Shown piece by piece: positions 1-6,516 of a DNA stretch of 14,966 bases (positions are counted from its first letter, which is position 1; the number at the start of each line of letters is the position of its first letter). Origin of the DNA: Sphingomonadales bacterium (GTDB taxonomy: Bacteria; Pseudomonadota; Alphaproteobacteria; Sphingomonadales; Sphingomonadaceae); assembly GCA_027489295.1 (NCBI GenBank), contig JAIYAA010000028.1, positions 1-14,966 of the forward strand. Direction: 5' to 3'. Made by a program: the position numbers and the translations under genes. The notes below the pieces were generated by a model that saw only the letters and a program-made list of their open reading frames with translations, was not told the origin of the DNA and made no database searches.

Positions 1-220
1 GCGCCTCGACATGCCGCCCGGCGGGCAGCATCGTGACGATCGCCTCGGCACCGGCAATGGCGTCGGCGGCGTCGGCGGCGGGCAGGCAGCCGGCCTTTTT
101 CGCGCGCTCCAATGCTTCGAGCGAAAGATCGAAGGCGCGGACGTCGTGCCCGGCCTTGGCGAGGTTCGCCGCCATCCCGCCGCCCATATTGCCGAGGCCG
201 ATAAAAGCTACGCGTGCCAT
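1..220 (-). CDS. mmsB: 3-hydroxyisobutyrate dehydrogenase, N-terminal part (cut by window edge)
   Basis: Only the first 73 codons are in the window; the gene continues past position 1. The product oxidises 3-hydroxyisobutyrate to methylmalonate semialdehyde with NAD+ in valine catabolism. The N-terminus shows the family's Rossmann signature, FIGLGNMGGGMAANLAKAG at residues 6-24, followed by the acidic end of the second strand (AFD, about residue 29). MLPAG near residue 65 fits the start of the substrate-binding segment. The ATG at 220 is preceded by an AGGA-containing ribosome site. It is the last visible gene of the minus-strand valine operon and is separated from the enoyl-CoA hydratase gene by 136 bp, 94 bp of which is a palindromic repeat. 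Assignment is firm for the beta-hydroxyacid dehydrogenase family; the specific substrate rests on the neighbours. Confidence 0.9.
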   Translation of the reverse strand, partial: MARVAFIGLGNMGGGMAANLAKAGHDVRAFDLSLEALERAKKAGCLPAADAADAIAGAEAIVTMLPAGRHVEA

Positions 221-252
221 CTGCTTCCTCTCAAAATCCCAACGCTATTTCC

Positions 253-346
253 GTCATCCCGGCGGAAGCCGGCATCCATTGGCCCCTGCGCTGGGGCAGG
301 CGCCGACAGGGAGGCCCCAATGGATCCCGGCTTTCGCCGGGATGAC
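253..346 (+). repeat. REPIN-like 94-bp palindromic repeat, copy 1
   Basis: Two 28-bp arms (253-280 and 319-346) are inverted copies of each other around a 38-bp GC-rich spacer. Each arm is itself a hairpin: ATCCCGGC, a four-base loop, then GCCGGGAT. The outer ends are GTCAT and ATGAC. One mismatch (GGC for GGG) sits in the left stem. By spacer sequence this copy is oriented like copy 3 and opposite to copies 2 and 4. It fills most of the gap between the enoyl-CoA hydratase stop (10 bp away) and the mmsB start (32 bp away), so it would be transcribed in the operon mRNA as a strong structure. Confidence 0.9.
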
Positions 347-356
347 AAAGGTGGAC

Positions 357-1133
357 TCAACGGCCGGTCCAGTTCCCCGAACGCTTCTCGACGAAGGCGG
401 TCATGCCTTCCTTCTGATCCTCGGTGCCGAACAGGCCGTGGAACAGGCGGCGTTCGAACTGCACGCCCTGCGCAAGTGTCGTCTCGAACGCCACGTTGAC
501 CATTTCCTTGTTGGCCTTGACCGCGAGCGGCGGCATCGCAGCAATGGTCGCGGCGGTCTTCACCGCTTCCTCGACCAGCTCGGCGGCGGGCACGATGCGG
601 CTGACCAGCCCGGCGCGCTCGGCTTCGGCGGCGTCCATCATCCGGCCGGTGAGGCACATCTCCATCGCCTTGGCCTTGCCCACGGCACGCGTAAGCCGCT
701 GCGAGCCGCCCATGCCGGGGGAGACGCCCAGCTTGATCTCGGGCTGGCCGAACTTGGCGGTATCCGCTGCCAGGATGAAGTCGCACATCATCGCCACTTC
801 GCAGCCGCCGCCCAGCGCATAGCCGGCGACTGCGGCGATGATCGGCTTGCGGGTGCGGGTGAAGGTGTCCCAGCCGGCGAAGAAATCGTGGCCGTACATG
901 TCGGCGAAGCCTTGCGCCTGCATCTCCTTGATGTCGGCACCCGCGGCGAACGCCTTTTCGCTGCCGGTGAGCACCGCGCAGCCCTGCGCCGGATCGGCGT
1001 CGAAGGCGCGCATCACCGCCAGCAGCTCGTCCAGCACCTGCGCATTGAGCGCGTTGAGCGCCTTGGGCCGGTTGAGCGTGATCAGCGTCACCGCGCCACG
1101 CTGTTCGACGAGGAGGGTTTCGTAGGAAGACAT
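357..1133 (-). CDS. enoyl-CoA hydratase (crotonase family)
   Basis: A 258-residue crotonase-fold protein of standard length. It should hydrate methacrylyl-CoA to 3-hydroxyisobutyryl-CoA in the valine pathway; crotonases are often promiscuous, so straight-chain enoyl-CoAs are also possible substrates. The oxyanion-hole segment [11 protein letters not shown] is at residues 61-71 and [15 protein letters not shown] at 104-118. Both catalytic glutamates of true hydratases are present: Glu112 in GGGCE and Glu132 in GQPE, followed by the conserved [13 protein letters not shown] segment. The ATG at 1133 has GGAG six bases upstream and lies 12 bp after the hydrolase stop, so the two genes are co-transcribed. 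The stop is 10 bp from repeat copy 1. Confidence 0.93.
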   Translation of the reverse strand: MSSYETLLVEQRGAVTLITLNRPKALNALNAQVLDELLAVMRAFDADPAQGCAVLTGSEKAFAAGADIKEMQAQGFADMYGHDFFAGWDTFTRTRKPIIAAVAGYALGGGCEVAMMCDFILAADTAKFGQPEIKLGVSPGMGGSQRLTRAVGKAKAMEMCLTGRMMDAAEAERAGLVSRIVPAAELVEEAVKTAATIAAMPPLAVKANKEMVNVAFETTLAQGVQFERRLFHGLFGTEDQKEGMTAFVEKRSGNWTGR

Positions 1134-1145
1134 AACGTTCTCCGT

Positions 1146-2183
1146 TCAGGGCGCCCAGGCCTGCGCAGGGGGCAGGGGGGCGAAGATGGCATCGATCGCG
1201 GCGCTGTCCACCGCTTCCGGGGTGGATGGAGCCCAGCGCGGGGTATTGTCCTTGTCGAGGATCACCGCGCGCACGCCCTCAGCGAAATCGGGCAGGCGGC
1301 AGACGCGGGTCGCGACGGCATATTCCTGGGCCATCTCGGCGGCGAAATCGGGCATGGTGCGCCCCTCGCGGACGACGCGCAGCGACACCTTGCAGGCCTG
1401 GGGCGACTTGGTGCGCAGCGTGGCGAGCGTGGCGGTCGCCCAGTCGCTGGTCTCGGCTTCCAGCGCGGCGAAGATGGCTTCCACCGCATCGCCCGCGAAC
1501 AGGCGATCAATGTCCGCATAGTGCGTGAGGATTTTCGCGATTGGCGGCTCGGTCGAAAGATCGGTCAGGATCGCCTGTGCCTTGTCGGGAGCGGTCGCGA
1601 TCTGCGCCTTGGCGGACTCCAGCGCCTCGGCGGGCAGATAGTGGGTGGCGAGGCCGAGCGCGAGGCACTCGGCGCCGTCGAGCCGGTGGCCGGTCAGCGC
1701 GAGATACTCGCCCATCCGCCCGGGCAGCCGTGACAGATACCAGCCGCCGCCGACGTCGGGGAACAGGCCGATGCCGGTTTCGGGCATGGCGAACTTGGTA
1801 TTCTCGGTCGCCACCCGGAACCGCGCCGGCTGCGAAATACCGACGCCGCCGCCCATCACGATGCCGTCGGCAAAGGCGACGATCGGCTTGGGATAGGTGA
1901 ACAGCCGATGGTTGAGCCGGTATTCGGCGCGGAAAAAGTCCGCGGCGTCGGCGCCGTCGCCCGCGCCGCTATCCGCGATCATGCGGATGTCGCCGCCGGC
2001 GCAGAAGCCGCGGCCCTCGGCATGGTCGAGCAGAACGATGTGGACGGCGTCATCGCCTTCCCACGCATCGAGCGCATCGAGCATTGCCTGGCACATGCCC
2101 GTGTTGAGCGCGTGCAGCGCCTTGGGGCGGTTGAGGCGCAGGCGCGCTGCCGCCCCGTCGATTTGCGTCAGGATGTCGCTCAT
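1146..2183 (-). CDS. 3-hydroxyisobutyryl-CoA hydrolase
   Basis: A 345-residue crotonase-superfamily hydrolase that releases CoA from 3-hydroxyisobutyryl-CoA, giving free 3-hydroxyisobutyrate, the substrate of MmsB. It is distinguished from hydratases by the HIBCH-type block GGGVGISQPARFRVATE (residues 111-127) followed by FAMPETGIGLFPDVGGG (131-147). Glu135 is the catalytic glutamate, while the hydratase glutamate of GGGCE is replaced by Val114. FCAGGDIR at 60-67 supplies the oxyanion hole. The ATG at 2183 overlaps the acyl-CoA dehydrogenase stop as ATGA, indicating translational coupling. The reading frame stays open well upstream (to about 3230), but that extension only shadows the dehydrogenase gene; homology begins at MSDILTQ. 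Confidence 0.93.
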   Translation of the reverse strand: MSDILTQIDGAAARLRLNRPKALHALNTGMCQAMLDALDAWEGDDAVHIVLLDHAEGRGFCAGGDIRMIADSGAGDGADAADFFRAEYRLNHRLFTYPKPIVAFADGIVMGGGVGISQPARFRVATENTKFAMPETGIGLFPDVGGGWYLSRLPGRMGEYLALTGHRLDGAECLALGLATHYLPAEALESAKAQIATAPDKAQAILTDLSTEPPIAKILTHYADIDRLFAGDAVEAIFAALEAETSDWATATLATLRTKSPQACKVSLRVVREGRTMPDFAAEMAQEYAVATRVCRLPDFAEGVRAVILDKDNTPRWAPSTPEAVDSAAIDAIFAPLPPAQAWAP

Positions 2184-3325
2184 TCGCGCACCAGCTCCCG
2201 GCCGACGATCATCCGCATTACCTGATTGGTGCCTTCGAGGATCGAATGCACCCGCAGGTCGCGCCAGAAGCGCTCGATCGGATAGTCCATCAGATAGCCG
2301 TAGCCGCCGTGCAGCTGCAGCGCGCGATCGACCACCGCCGAGCCGGTGTCGGTCGCGAGCCGCTTGGCCATTGCGGCGAAGCGGGTCTTGTCCGGCGTGC
2401 CCGCGGTCACCTTGGCGGCCGCGAGGTAGAGCAGTGCGCGGGCGGCCTCGAGCTCGGTCGCCATGTCGGCCAGGGTGAACTGGGTGTTCTGGAAGTCGGC
2501 GATCGCCTTTCCGAACTGCTTGCGCTCCTGGGTGTAGCGCACCGCCTCGTCGAGGCAGCGCTGCGCGCCGCCGAGCGAGCAGGCGCCGATGTTGAGCCGG
2601 CCGCCGTCGAGCCCCATCATCGCGATGCGGAAGCCTTCGCCCTCGGCGCCGACGAGGTTCTCCACCGGCACGCGGACCTGGTCGAGATTCACCTGTGCGG
2701 TGGGCTGGGAATGCCAGCCGAGCTTGCGCTCCTGCGCGCCGAAGCTGACGCCGGGCATGTCCTTCTCGATCGCTAGGCAGGAAATGCCCTTCGGCCCATC
2801 CTCGCCGGTGCGGACCATGGTGAGATAGAGGTCGTTCTCGCCGCCGCCGGAGATGAACTGCTTGGTGCCGGTGACGACATAATAATCCCCGTCGCGCACC
2901 GCGCGGGTCTTGAGTGCGGCGGCGTCGGAGCCGGAGCCCGGTTCGGTGAGGCAGTAGCTGGCCAGCCGCTCCATGGTGACGAGGCTGGGGAGATACTTGT
3001 CCTTCACGGCCTGCGCGCCGAAGCGGTCGATCATCCAGGCGGCCATGTTGTGGATCGAGATGAAGGCGCTGGTCGAGGGGCAGCCATAGGCCATCGCCTC
3101 GAAGATCAGCGCGGACTCCAGCCGGCCGAGGCCGATGCCGCCCGATTCTTCCGAGACATAGATTGCCGCGAAGCCCAGCTCGGCGGCGGCCTTGATTGTG
3201 TCGCGCGGGAAGACGTGCTTCTCGTCCCACTCGGCCGCATGCGGGGTGATCGCATCGGCGGTGAACTTCTGCGCCATCTCCTGGATCTGGCGCTGGTCGT
3301 CGGTGAGGTCGAACTGATGGGTCAT
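2180..3325 (-). CDS. isobutyryl-CoA dehydrogenase (ACAD8-like acyl-CoA dehydrogenase)
   Basis: A 381-residue FAD-dependent acyl-CoA dehydrogenase, full length for the family. It should oxidise isobutyryl-CoA to methacrylyl-CoA and pass electrons to electron-transfer flavoprotein. YCLTEPGSGSD (residues 124-134) and the WHSQPT segment (204-209) belong to the flavin and substrate site. The catalytic base is Glu364 in ILEGTNQVMR. The stretch CPSTSAFISIHNMAAWMID (82-100) closely matches what I recall of human ACAD8, favouring isobutyryl-CoA over other acyl-CoAs. The ATG at 3325 has only a weak AGG upstream. The gap to mmsA is unusually large, 574 bp, because a repeat-flanked GIY-YIG gene sits there in the opposite direction; no convincing separate promoter is visible upstream. 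Confidence 0.93.
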   Translation of the reverse strand: MTHQFDLTDDQRQIQEMAQKFTADAITPHAAEWDEKHVFPRDTIKAAAELGFAAIYVSEESGGIGLGRLESALIFEAMAYGCPSTSAFISIHNMAAWMIDRFGAQAVKDKYLPSLVTMERLASYCLTEPGSGSDAAALKTRAVRDGDYYVVTGTKQFISGGGENDLYLTMVRTGEDGPKGISCLAIEKDMPGVSFGAQERKLGWHSQPTAQVNLDQVRVPVENLVGAEGEGFRIAMMGLDGGRLNIGACSLGGAQRCLDEAVRYTQERKQFGKAIADFQNTQFTLADMATELEAARALLYLAAAKVTAGTPDKTRFAAMAKRLATDTGSAVVDRALQLHGGYGYLMDYPIERFWRDLRVHSILEGTNQVMRMIVGRELVRE

Positions 3326-3345
3326 GATGCCTGTTGTCTCAAGCT

Positions 3346-3439
3346 GTCATCCCGACGAAAGTCGGGATCCATTGGGGTCGCCGGTGCGGCTCTATCCGGG
3401 CGCGCGTGGCGAATGGATCCCGGCTTCCGCCGGGACGAC
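3346..3439 (-). repeat. REPIN-like 94-bp palindromic repeat, copy 2
   Basis: Arms at 3346-3373 and 3412-3439 flank a 38-bp spacer. The left arm carries a compensated stem change, CCGAC pairing with GTCGG, instead of CCGGC with GCCGG. Its 28 bases are identical to the left arm of copy 3. The spacer matches copy 3 only when reverse-complemented (about 26 of 38 positions by eye), so this copy is inverted relative to copy 3. It lies 20 bp upstream of the acyl-CoA dehydrogenase start and 23 bp before the proposed GIY-YIG start. Confidence 0.9.
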
Positions 3440-3462
3440 GGTGGAGGGGGAGAAAGGAAAAA

Positions 3463-3771
3463 CTGCCCTGCGTCTACATGCTGGCGAGCGGGCGCTATGG
3501 CACCCTCTACACGGGTGTCACGTCGGACCTGCTGGGGCGGATCCACCAGCACCGTACCGGCGCAGTGCCCGGCTTCACCAAACGCAACAACGTCAAGCGG
3601 CTCGTCTGGTACGAAGTCGGCGGTGACATGGCTTCCGTGATCAAGCGCGAGAAGCAGCTCAAGGAATGGAAGCGCGACTGGAAGGTCGTGCTGATCGAGA
3701 AGGAAAATCCCTTCTGGGAAGATCTCGCCATCAGCCTCGGCTTTCCGCCGCTGGAAGATGCCTCCCTCTAA
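3463..3771 (+). CDS. Small GIY-YIG nuclease-domain protein
   Basis: About 102 residues, a stand-alone GIY-YIG domain of the small COG2827/YhbQ-like type. The core is visible: CVYM and LYTG supply the GIY and YIG strands, the arginine of LLGRIHQH the catalytic Arg, IKREKQLKEW the helix with the metal-binding Glu, and NPFWEDL the terminal Asn region. Such proteins are predicted metal-dependent DNA endonucleases; the cellular role of the small ones is largely unclear. The start is uncertain. There is no in-frame ATG before 3478, which would delete the first core strand. CTG at 3463 follows AAAGGA and keeps the domain whole; GTG at 3406 and TTG at 3334 are alternatives that would translate repeat sequence. 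The gene runs against the operon and ends 3 bp before repeat copy 3. Confidence 0.8.
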   Translation: MPCVYMLASGRYGTLYTGVTSDLLGRIHQHRTGAVPGFTKRNNVKRLVWYEVGGDMASVIKREKQLKEWKRDWKVVLIEKENPFWEDLAISLGFPPLEDASL

Positions 3772-3774
3772 GCC

Positions 3775-3868
3775 GTCATCCCGACGAAAGTCGGGATCCA
3801 TTCGCCACTGCGCCGGGGCTGGAGCCGCGACGGTGACCCCAATGGATCCCGGCTTTCGCCGGGATGAC
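3775..3868 (+). repeat. REPIN-like 94-bp palindromic repeat, copy 3
   Basis: Arms at 3775-3802 and 3841-3868 surround a 38-bp spacer. The left arm has the compensated CCGAC/GTCGG stem, the right arm the CCGGC/GCCGG stem. It begins 3 bp after the GIY-YIG stop codon and ends 31 bp from the mmsA stop, so it lies between two convergent genes and could end transcription from either side, although no T-run follows the hairpins. Confidence 0.9.
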
Positions 3869-3899
3869 AGAAGAAGGGGGAGGGACACCCGCACCCCCG

Positions 3900-5396
3900 T
3901 CACCCCATGGTCGGAATGACGAAGGCGTTGCTGCCGTCGGGGGCGCCGTCGGGCCAGCGCTGGGTGACGGTCTTGACCTTGGTCCAGAAGCGCACGCCTT
4001 CCATGCCGTGCTGGTTGACGTCGCCGAACGCCGAGCGCTTCCAGCCGCCGAAGCTGTGGTACGCGACCGGCACCGGGATCGGCACATTGATGCCGACCAT
4101 GCCGACATTCACCCGCGCGGCGAACTCGCGCGCAGCATGGCCGTTGCGGGTGAAGATCGCGACGCCGTTGCCGTACTGGTGCTCGCTCGGCAGGCGCAGC
4201 GCGGTCTCGAAATCGGGGGCGCGAACGATCTGGAGGACCGGGCCGAAAATCTCTTCCTGGTAGCTCTTCATGCCCGGGGTCACGCGGTCGAACAGCGACG
4301 GGCCGATGAAGAAGCCCTGCTCATGCCCCTGCAGCTGGAAGCCGCGGCCGTCGATCACCAGTTCGGCGCCTTCGTCGACGCCGGTCTGGATCCAGCCTTC
4401 CACGCGGGCCTTGTGAGCAGCGTTGACCACCGGGCCGTACTGCGCCTCGGCATCGGTGGAGACGCCCACCCGCAAGGCCTCGATGGCCGGGATCAGCTTT
4501 TCGCGCAGCGCATCGGCGGTCTTGTCGCCTACCGGCACCACCACCGGCAGCGCCATGCAGCGCTCGCCGGCCGAGCCGAACGCCGCGCCGGACAGGTCGG
4601 CGACGACCTGGTCGAGATCGGCATCGGGCATGACGATGCCGTGGTTCTTGGCGCCGCCCATCGCCTGGACGCGCTTCCCCGCCGCGACGCCGCGCTGATA
4701 GACATAGTGCGCGATGTCCGACGAACCGACGAAGCTCACCGCGCCGATCGCGGGATGATCGAGGATCGCGTCGACCATCTCCTTGTCGCCCTGTACCACC
4801 TGCAGGATGCCCGCGGGCGCGCCGGCGTCCAGCATCAGCTCGGCGAGGCGGACCGGGACCGAGGGGTCGCGTTCGGAGGGCTTGAGAATGAAGGCGTTGC
4901 CGCAGGCGATCGCCACCCCGAACATCCACATCGGAATCATCGCCGGGAAGTTGAACGGGGTGATCCCCGCGCCGATGCCGAGCGGCATCCGCATCGAATA
5001 GACGTCGATGCCGGGGCCTGCGCCCTGGGTGTACTCGCCCTTGAGCGCGTGGGGGATGCCGCAGGCGAACTCGATCACTTCGAGGCCACGCTGGATGTCG
5101 CCCTTCGAATCGGCGATCACCTTACCGTGCTCGGACGAAAGCATGTGAGCGAGCGCGTCCATGTTCGCCTCGACCAGTTCCTTGAAGCGGAACATCACAC
5201 GCGCGCGGCGCTGCGGATTGGTCGCGGCCCAACCGGGCTGCGCCGCCAGCGCGGCGGCGACGGCGCGGTCGAGATCGGCGGCGGTGCCGAGCGGCACCTG
5301 CGCCTGCACCGCGCCGCTATTGGGGTCGAACACGTCCGAAACGCGGCCCGCGCCGCCGCCGGCATGGCCGACGATCACATGATCGATAACACGCAT
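3900..5396 (-). CDS. mmsA: CoA-acylating methylmalonate-semialdehyde dehydrogenase
   Basis: A 498-residue aldehyde dehydrogenase that converts methylmalonate semialdehyde, NAD+ and CoA to propionyl-CoA, the last dedicated step of valine breakdown. TPFNFPAMIPMWMF (residues 146-159) and KPSE (172-175) form the NAD site. The nucleophile is Cys280 in FGSAGERCMA. At the general-base position of ordinary aldehyde dehydrogenases the sequence reads MGGAKNH (246-252), with Asn251 in place of Glu; this substitution is characteristic of the CoA-dependent MMSDH subfamily. The ATG at 5396 is chosen because AGGAG lies six bases upstream and MRVIDH is a normal family N-terminus; the frame stays open to 5459 without better signals. 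It is the promoter-proximal gene of the valine operon. Confidence 0.95.
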   Translation of the reverse strand: MRVIDHVIVGHAGGGAGRVSDVFDPNSGAVQAQVPLGTAADLDRAVAAALAAQPGWAATNPQRRARVMFRFKELVEANMDALAHMLSSEHGKVIADSKGDIQRGLEVIEFACGIPHALKGEYTQGAGPGIDVYSMRMPLGIGAGITPFNFPAMIPMWMFGVAIACGNAFILKPSERDPSVPVRLAELMLDAGAPAGILQVVQGDKEMVDAILDHPAIGAVSFVGSSDIAHYVYQRGVAAGKRVQAMGGAKNHGIVMPDADLDQVVADLSGAAFGSAGERCMALPVVVPVGDKTADALREKLIPAIEALRVGVSTDAEAQYGPVVNAAHKARVEGWIQTGVDEGAELVIDGRGFQLQGHEQGFFIGPSLFDRVTPGMKSYQEEIFGPVLQIVRAPDFETALRLPSEHQYGNGVAIFTRNGHAAREFAARVNVGMVGINVPIPVPVAYHSFGGWKRSAFGDVNQHGMEGVRFWTKVKTVTQRWPDGAPDGSNAFVIPTMG

Positions 5397-5402
5397 CTTA
5401 CT

Positions 5403-5407
5403 CTCCT
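5403..5407 (-). promoter_or_regulatory. Ribosome binding site of mmsA
   Basis: AGGAG on the minus strand, six bases before the ATG at 5396. It decides the start of mmsA against the longer in-frame candidate at 5459, which has no comparable site. Confidence 0.8.
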
Positions 5408-5445
5408 GCGGCCGGCTGGGTGCCGACTCATCCGTTGTAATTAAG

Positions 5446-5453
5446 TTGCGCAA
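5446..5453. promoter_or_regulatory. Candidate operator palindrome upstream of mmsA
   Basis: TTGCGCAA is a perfect 8-bp palindrome about 50 bp upstream of the mmsA start, beside the only AT-rich patch of the gap (GTTGTAATTAA). A similar element, ATTGC-AGC-GCAAT, occurs at 8461-8473. The position suits a regulator of the valine operon, but no regulator gene is visible and short palindromes occur by chance. Confidence 0.3.
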
Positions 5454-5514
5454 TGACACAGCGCCTTCCCGATGTCACCCCGGGCGTTCGGGAGGGGATA
5501 CACGCCCCAAACGC

Positions 5515-5608
5515 GTCATCCCGGCGGAAGCCGGGATCCATTTGCCAGGACGTTGCGGCGCTCTCCCAGGCCTAGAGGCGACTGGATCCCGTCTTTCGCC
5601 GGGATGAC
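5515..5608 (-). repeat. REPIN-like 94-bp palindromic repeat, copy 4
   Basis: Arms at 5515-5542 and 5581-5608, spacer 38 bp. The left arm has the canonical CCCGGC/GCCGGG stem. The right arm has two deviations (ACTGG for AATGG, GTC for GGC). Spacer similarity to copy 3 appears on the reverse complement, so this copy is oriented like copy 2. It lies between the divergent mmsA and AIM24-family genes, about 120 bp upstream of mmsA and 77 bp upstream of the other. Confidence 0.88.
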
Positions 5609-5674
5609 AGGCAGGAGTCGTGAAGCCATTTCCGGCCAACAAGCTTTGGTGTAGTACGCCGCTGCACCACACGC

Positions 5675-5679
5675 AGGAG
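5675..5679 (+). promoter_or_regulatory. Ribosome binding site of the AIM24-family gene
   Basis: AGGAG six bases before ATG 5686. It selects this start over an in-frame ATG at 5620, whose extra 22 residues (MKPFPANKLW onward) look like translated intergenic DNA. Confidence 0.75.
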
Positions 5680-5685
5680 ACCCCC

Positions 5686-6516
5686 ATGCCGCCGATGAGC
5701 CCCTGGTCGCACACGCGCCGCGAAGGCTATGCCGACGACATCGACTTCGAGATCAAGGGCCAGGAGCTCCAGTTCGTCGAGATCGAGCTCGATCCGGGCG
5801 AGAGCGCGGTCGCCGAGGCCGGCGCGATGGTGTGGAAGGATGCCGCGATCACGATGCAGACCGTGTTCGGCGACGGCAGCAACGCCGGCGGCGGCTTCAT
5901 GGACAAGCTGCTCGGCGCGGGCAAGCGGCTGGTCACCGGCGAAGGGCTGTTCACCACCGTCTTCACCCACCAGGGCAGCGGCAAGGCGCGCGTCTCGTTC
6001 GCCGCGCCTATCCCCGGTGCGATCGTGCCGCTGCGGCTCGCCGATATCGGCGGCACGCTGATCTGCCAGAAGGATGCCTTCCTGGCCGCCGCCAAGGGCG
6101 TGCAGATGGGCATCGCCTTCCAGCGCCGGGTGATGACCGGCCTGTTCGGCGGCGAGGGCTTCATCATGCAGCGGCTGGACGGCGACGGCTGGGTGTTCGT
6201 TCAGATGGGCGGTGCGATCGTCGAGCGGGAACTGGCGCCGGGCGAGGAACTCCATGTCGATACCGGCTGCCTTGCCGCGCTCACGCCCTCGGTGGATTTC
6301 GACCTCGTTTCGGTCGGCGGGGTGCGCAGCATGTTGTTCGGCGGCGAGGGCGTGTTCTTCGCGCGGCTGCGCGGGCCCGGCAAGGTGTGGATCCAGTCGC
6401 TGCCGTTCGCGCGGCTCGCCGGCCGGATGATGGCGGCCGGCATGGGCGGCGGCCACAATCGCGGCGAGGGATCGGTGCTGGGCGGGCTGGGCGATCTGAT
6501 CGGTGGCAACCGCTGA
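5686..6516 (+). CDS. TIGR00266/AIM24-family protein
   Basis: A 276-residue protein recognised as the bacterial AIM24-like family (formerly DUF124). It contains FEIKGQELQFVEIELDPGESAVAEAGAMVW in the N-terminal third, the glycine-rich SNAGGGFMDKLLGAGKRL segment and the GEGLFTTVF motif typical of the family, then a repeated beta-rich half (GGAIVERELAPGEELHVDTG) and a Gly/Met-rich tail. No signal peptide or membrane helix is evident. Biochemical function is unknown; the yeast namesake affects mitochondrial inner-membrane organisation. It overlaps the following acetyltransferase gene by 14 bp, implying co-expression of the three plus-strand genes. Family assignment is confident, role is not. Confidence 0.88.
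   Translation: MPPMSPWSHTRREGYADDIDFEIKGQELQFVEIELDPGESAVAEAGAMVWKDAAITMQTVFGDGSNAGGGFMDKLLGAGKRLVTGEGLFTTVFTHQGSGKARVSFAAPIPGAIVPLRLADIGGTLICQKDAFLAAAKGVQMGIAFQRRVMTGLFGGEGFIMQRLDGDGWVFVQMGGAIVERELAPGEELHVDTGCLAALTPSVDFDLVSVGGVRSMLFGGEGVFFARLRGPGKVWIQSLPFARLAGRMMAAGMGGGHNRGEGSVLGGLGDLIGGNR

Larger units (their letters stand above)
3346..3868 (+). mobile_element. Putative repeat-nuclease-repeat cassette (REPIN, GIY-YIG gene, inverted REPIN)
   Basis: The GIY-YIG gene is bracketed by repeat copies 2 and 3, which are inverted relative to each other by their spacers and lie 23 bp before and 3 bp after the gene. The 523-bp unit interrupts what would otherwise be a contiguous minus-strand operon: removing it leaves 51 bp between mmsA and the dehydrogenase gene, a normal operon gap. 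REP/REPIN repeats mobilised by a dedicated nuclease are established for the Y1-type RAYT proteins; use of a GIY-YIG enzyme here is my inference. No clear target-site duplication is visible. Confidence 0.5.

Noticed and set aside
33..1733. Long plus-strand open frame (566 codons) over mmsB, hydratase and hydrolase genes
   Set aside because: Antisense shadow of well-recognised crotonase-family genes in GC-rich DNA; the translation is Arg/Gly/His-rich with no family features.
1146..3230. A single 694-residue fusion protein on the minus strand
   Set aside because: The first half is an out-of-frame reading of the acyl-CoA dehydrogenase gene. The hydrolase has its own ATG at 2183 in an ATGA overlap, so there is no fusion.
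3346..3868. Target-site duplication flanking the repeat-nuclease cassette
   Set aside because: The flanks (CTCAAGCT on the left, AGAAGAAG on the right) share no convincing direct repeat.
3864..5444. Plus-strand open frame of 526 codons opposite mmsA
   Set aside because: Mirror of the mmsA coding frame; the composition is that of antisense GC-rich DNA and mmsA itself is unmistakable.
253..5608. CRISPR array or tandem repeat
   Set aside because: The 94-bp copies are kilobases apart with genes between them and are self-complementary; no regularly spaced direct repeats exist.
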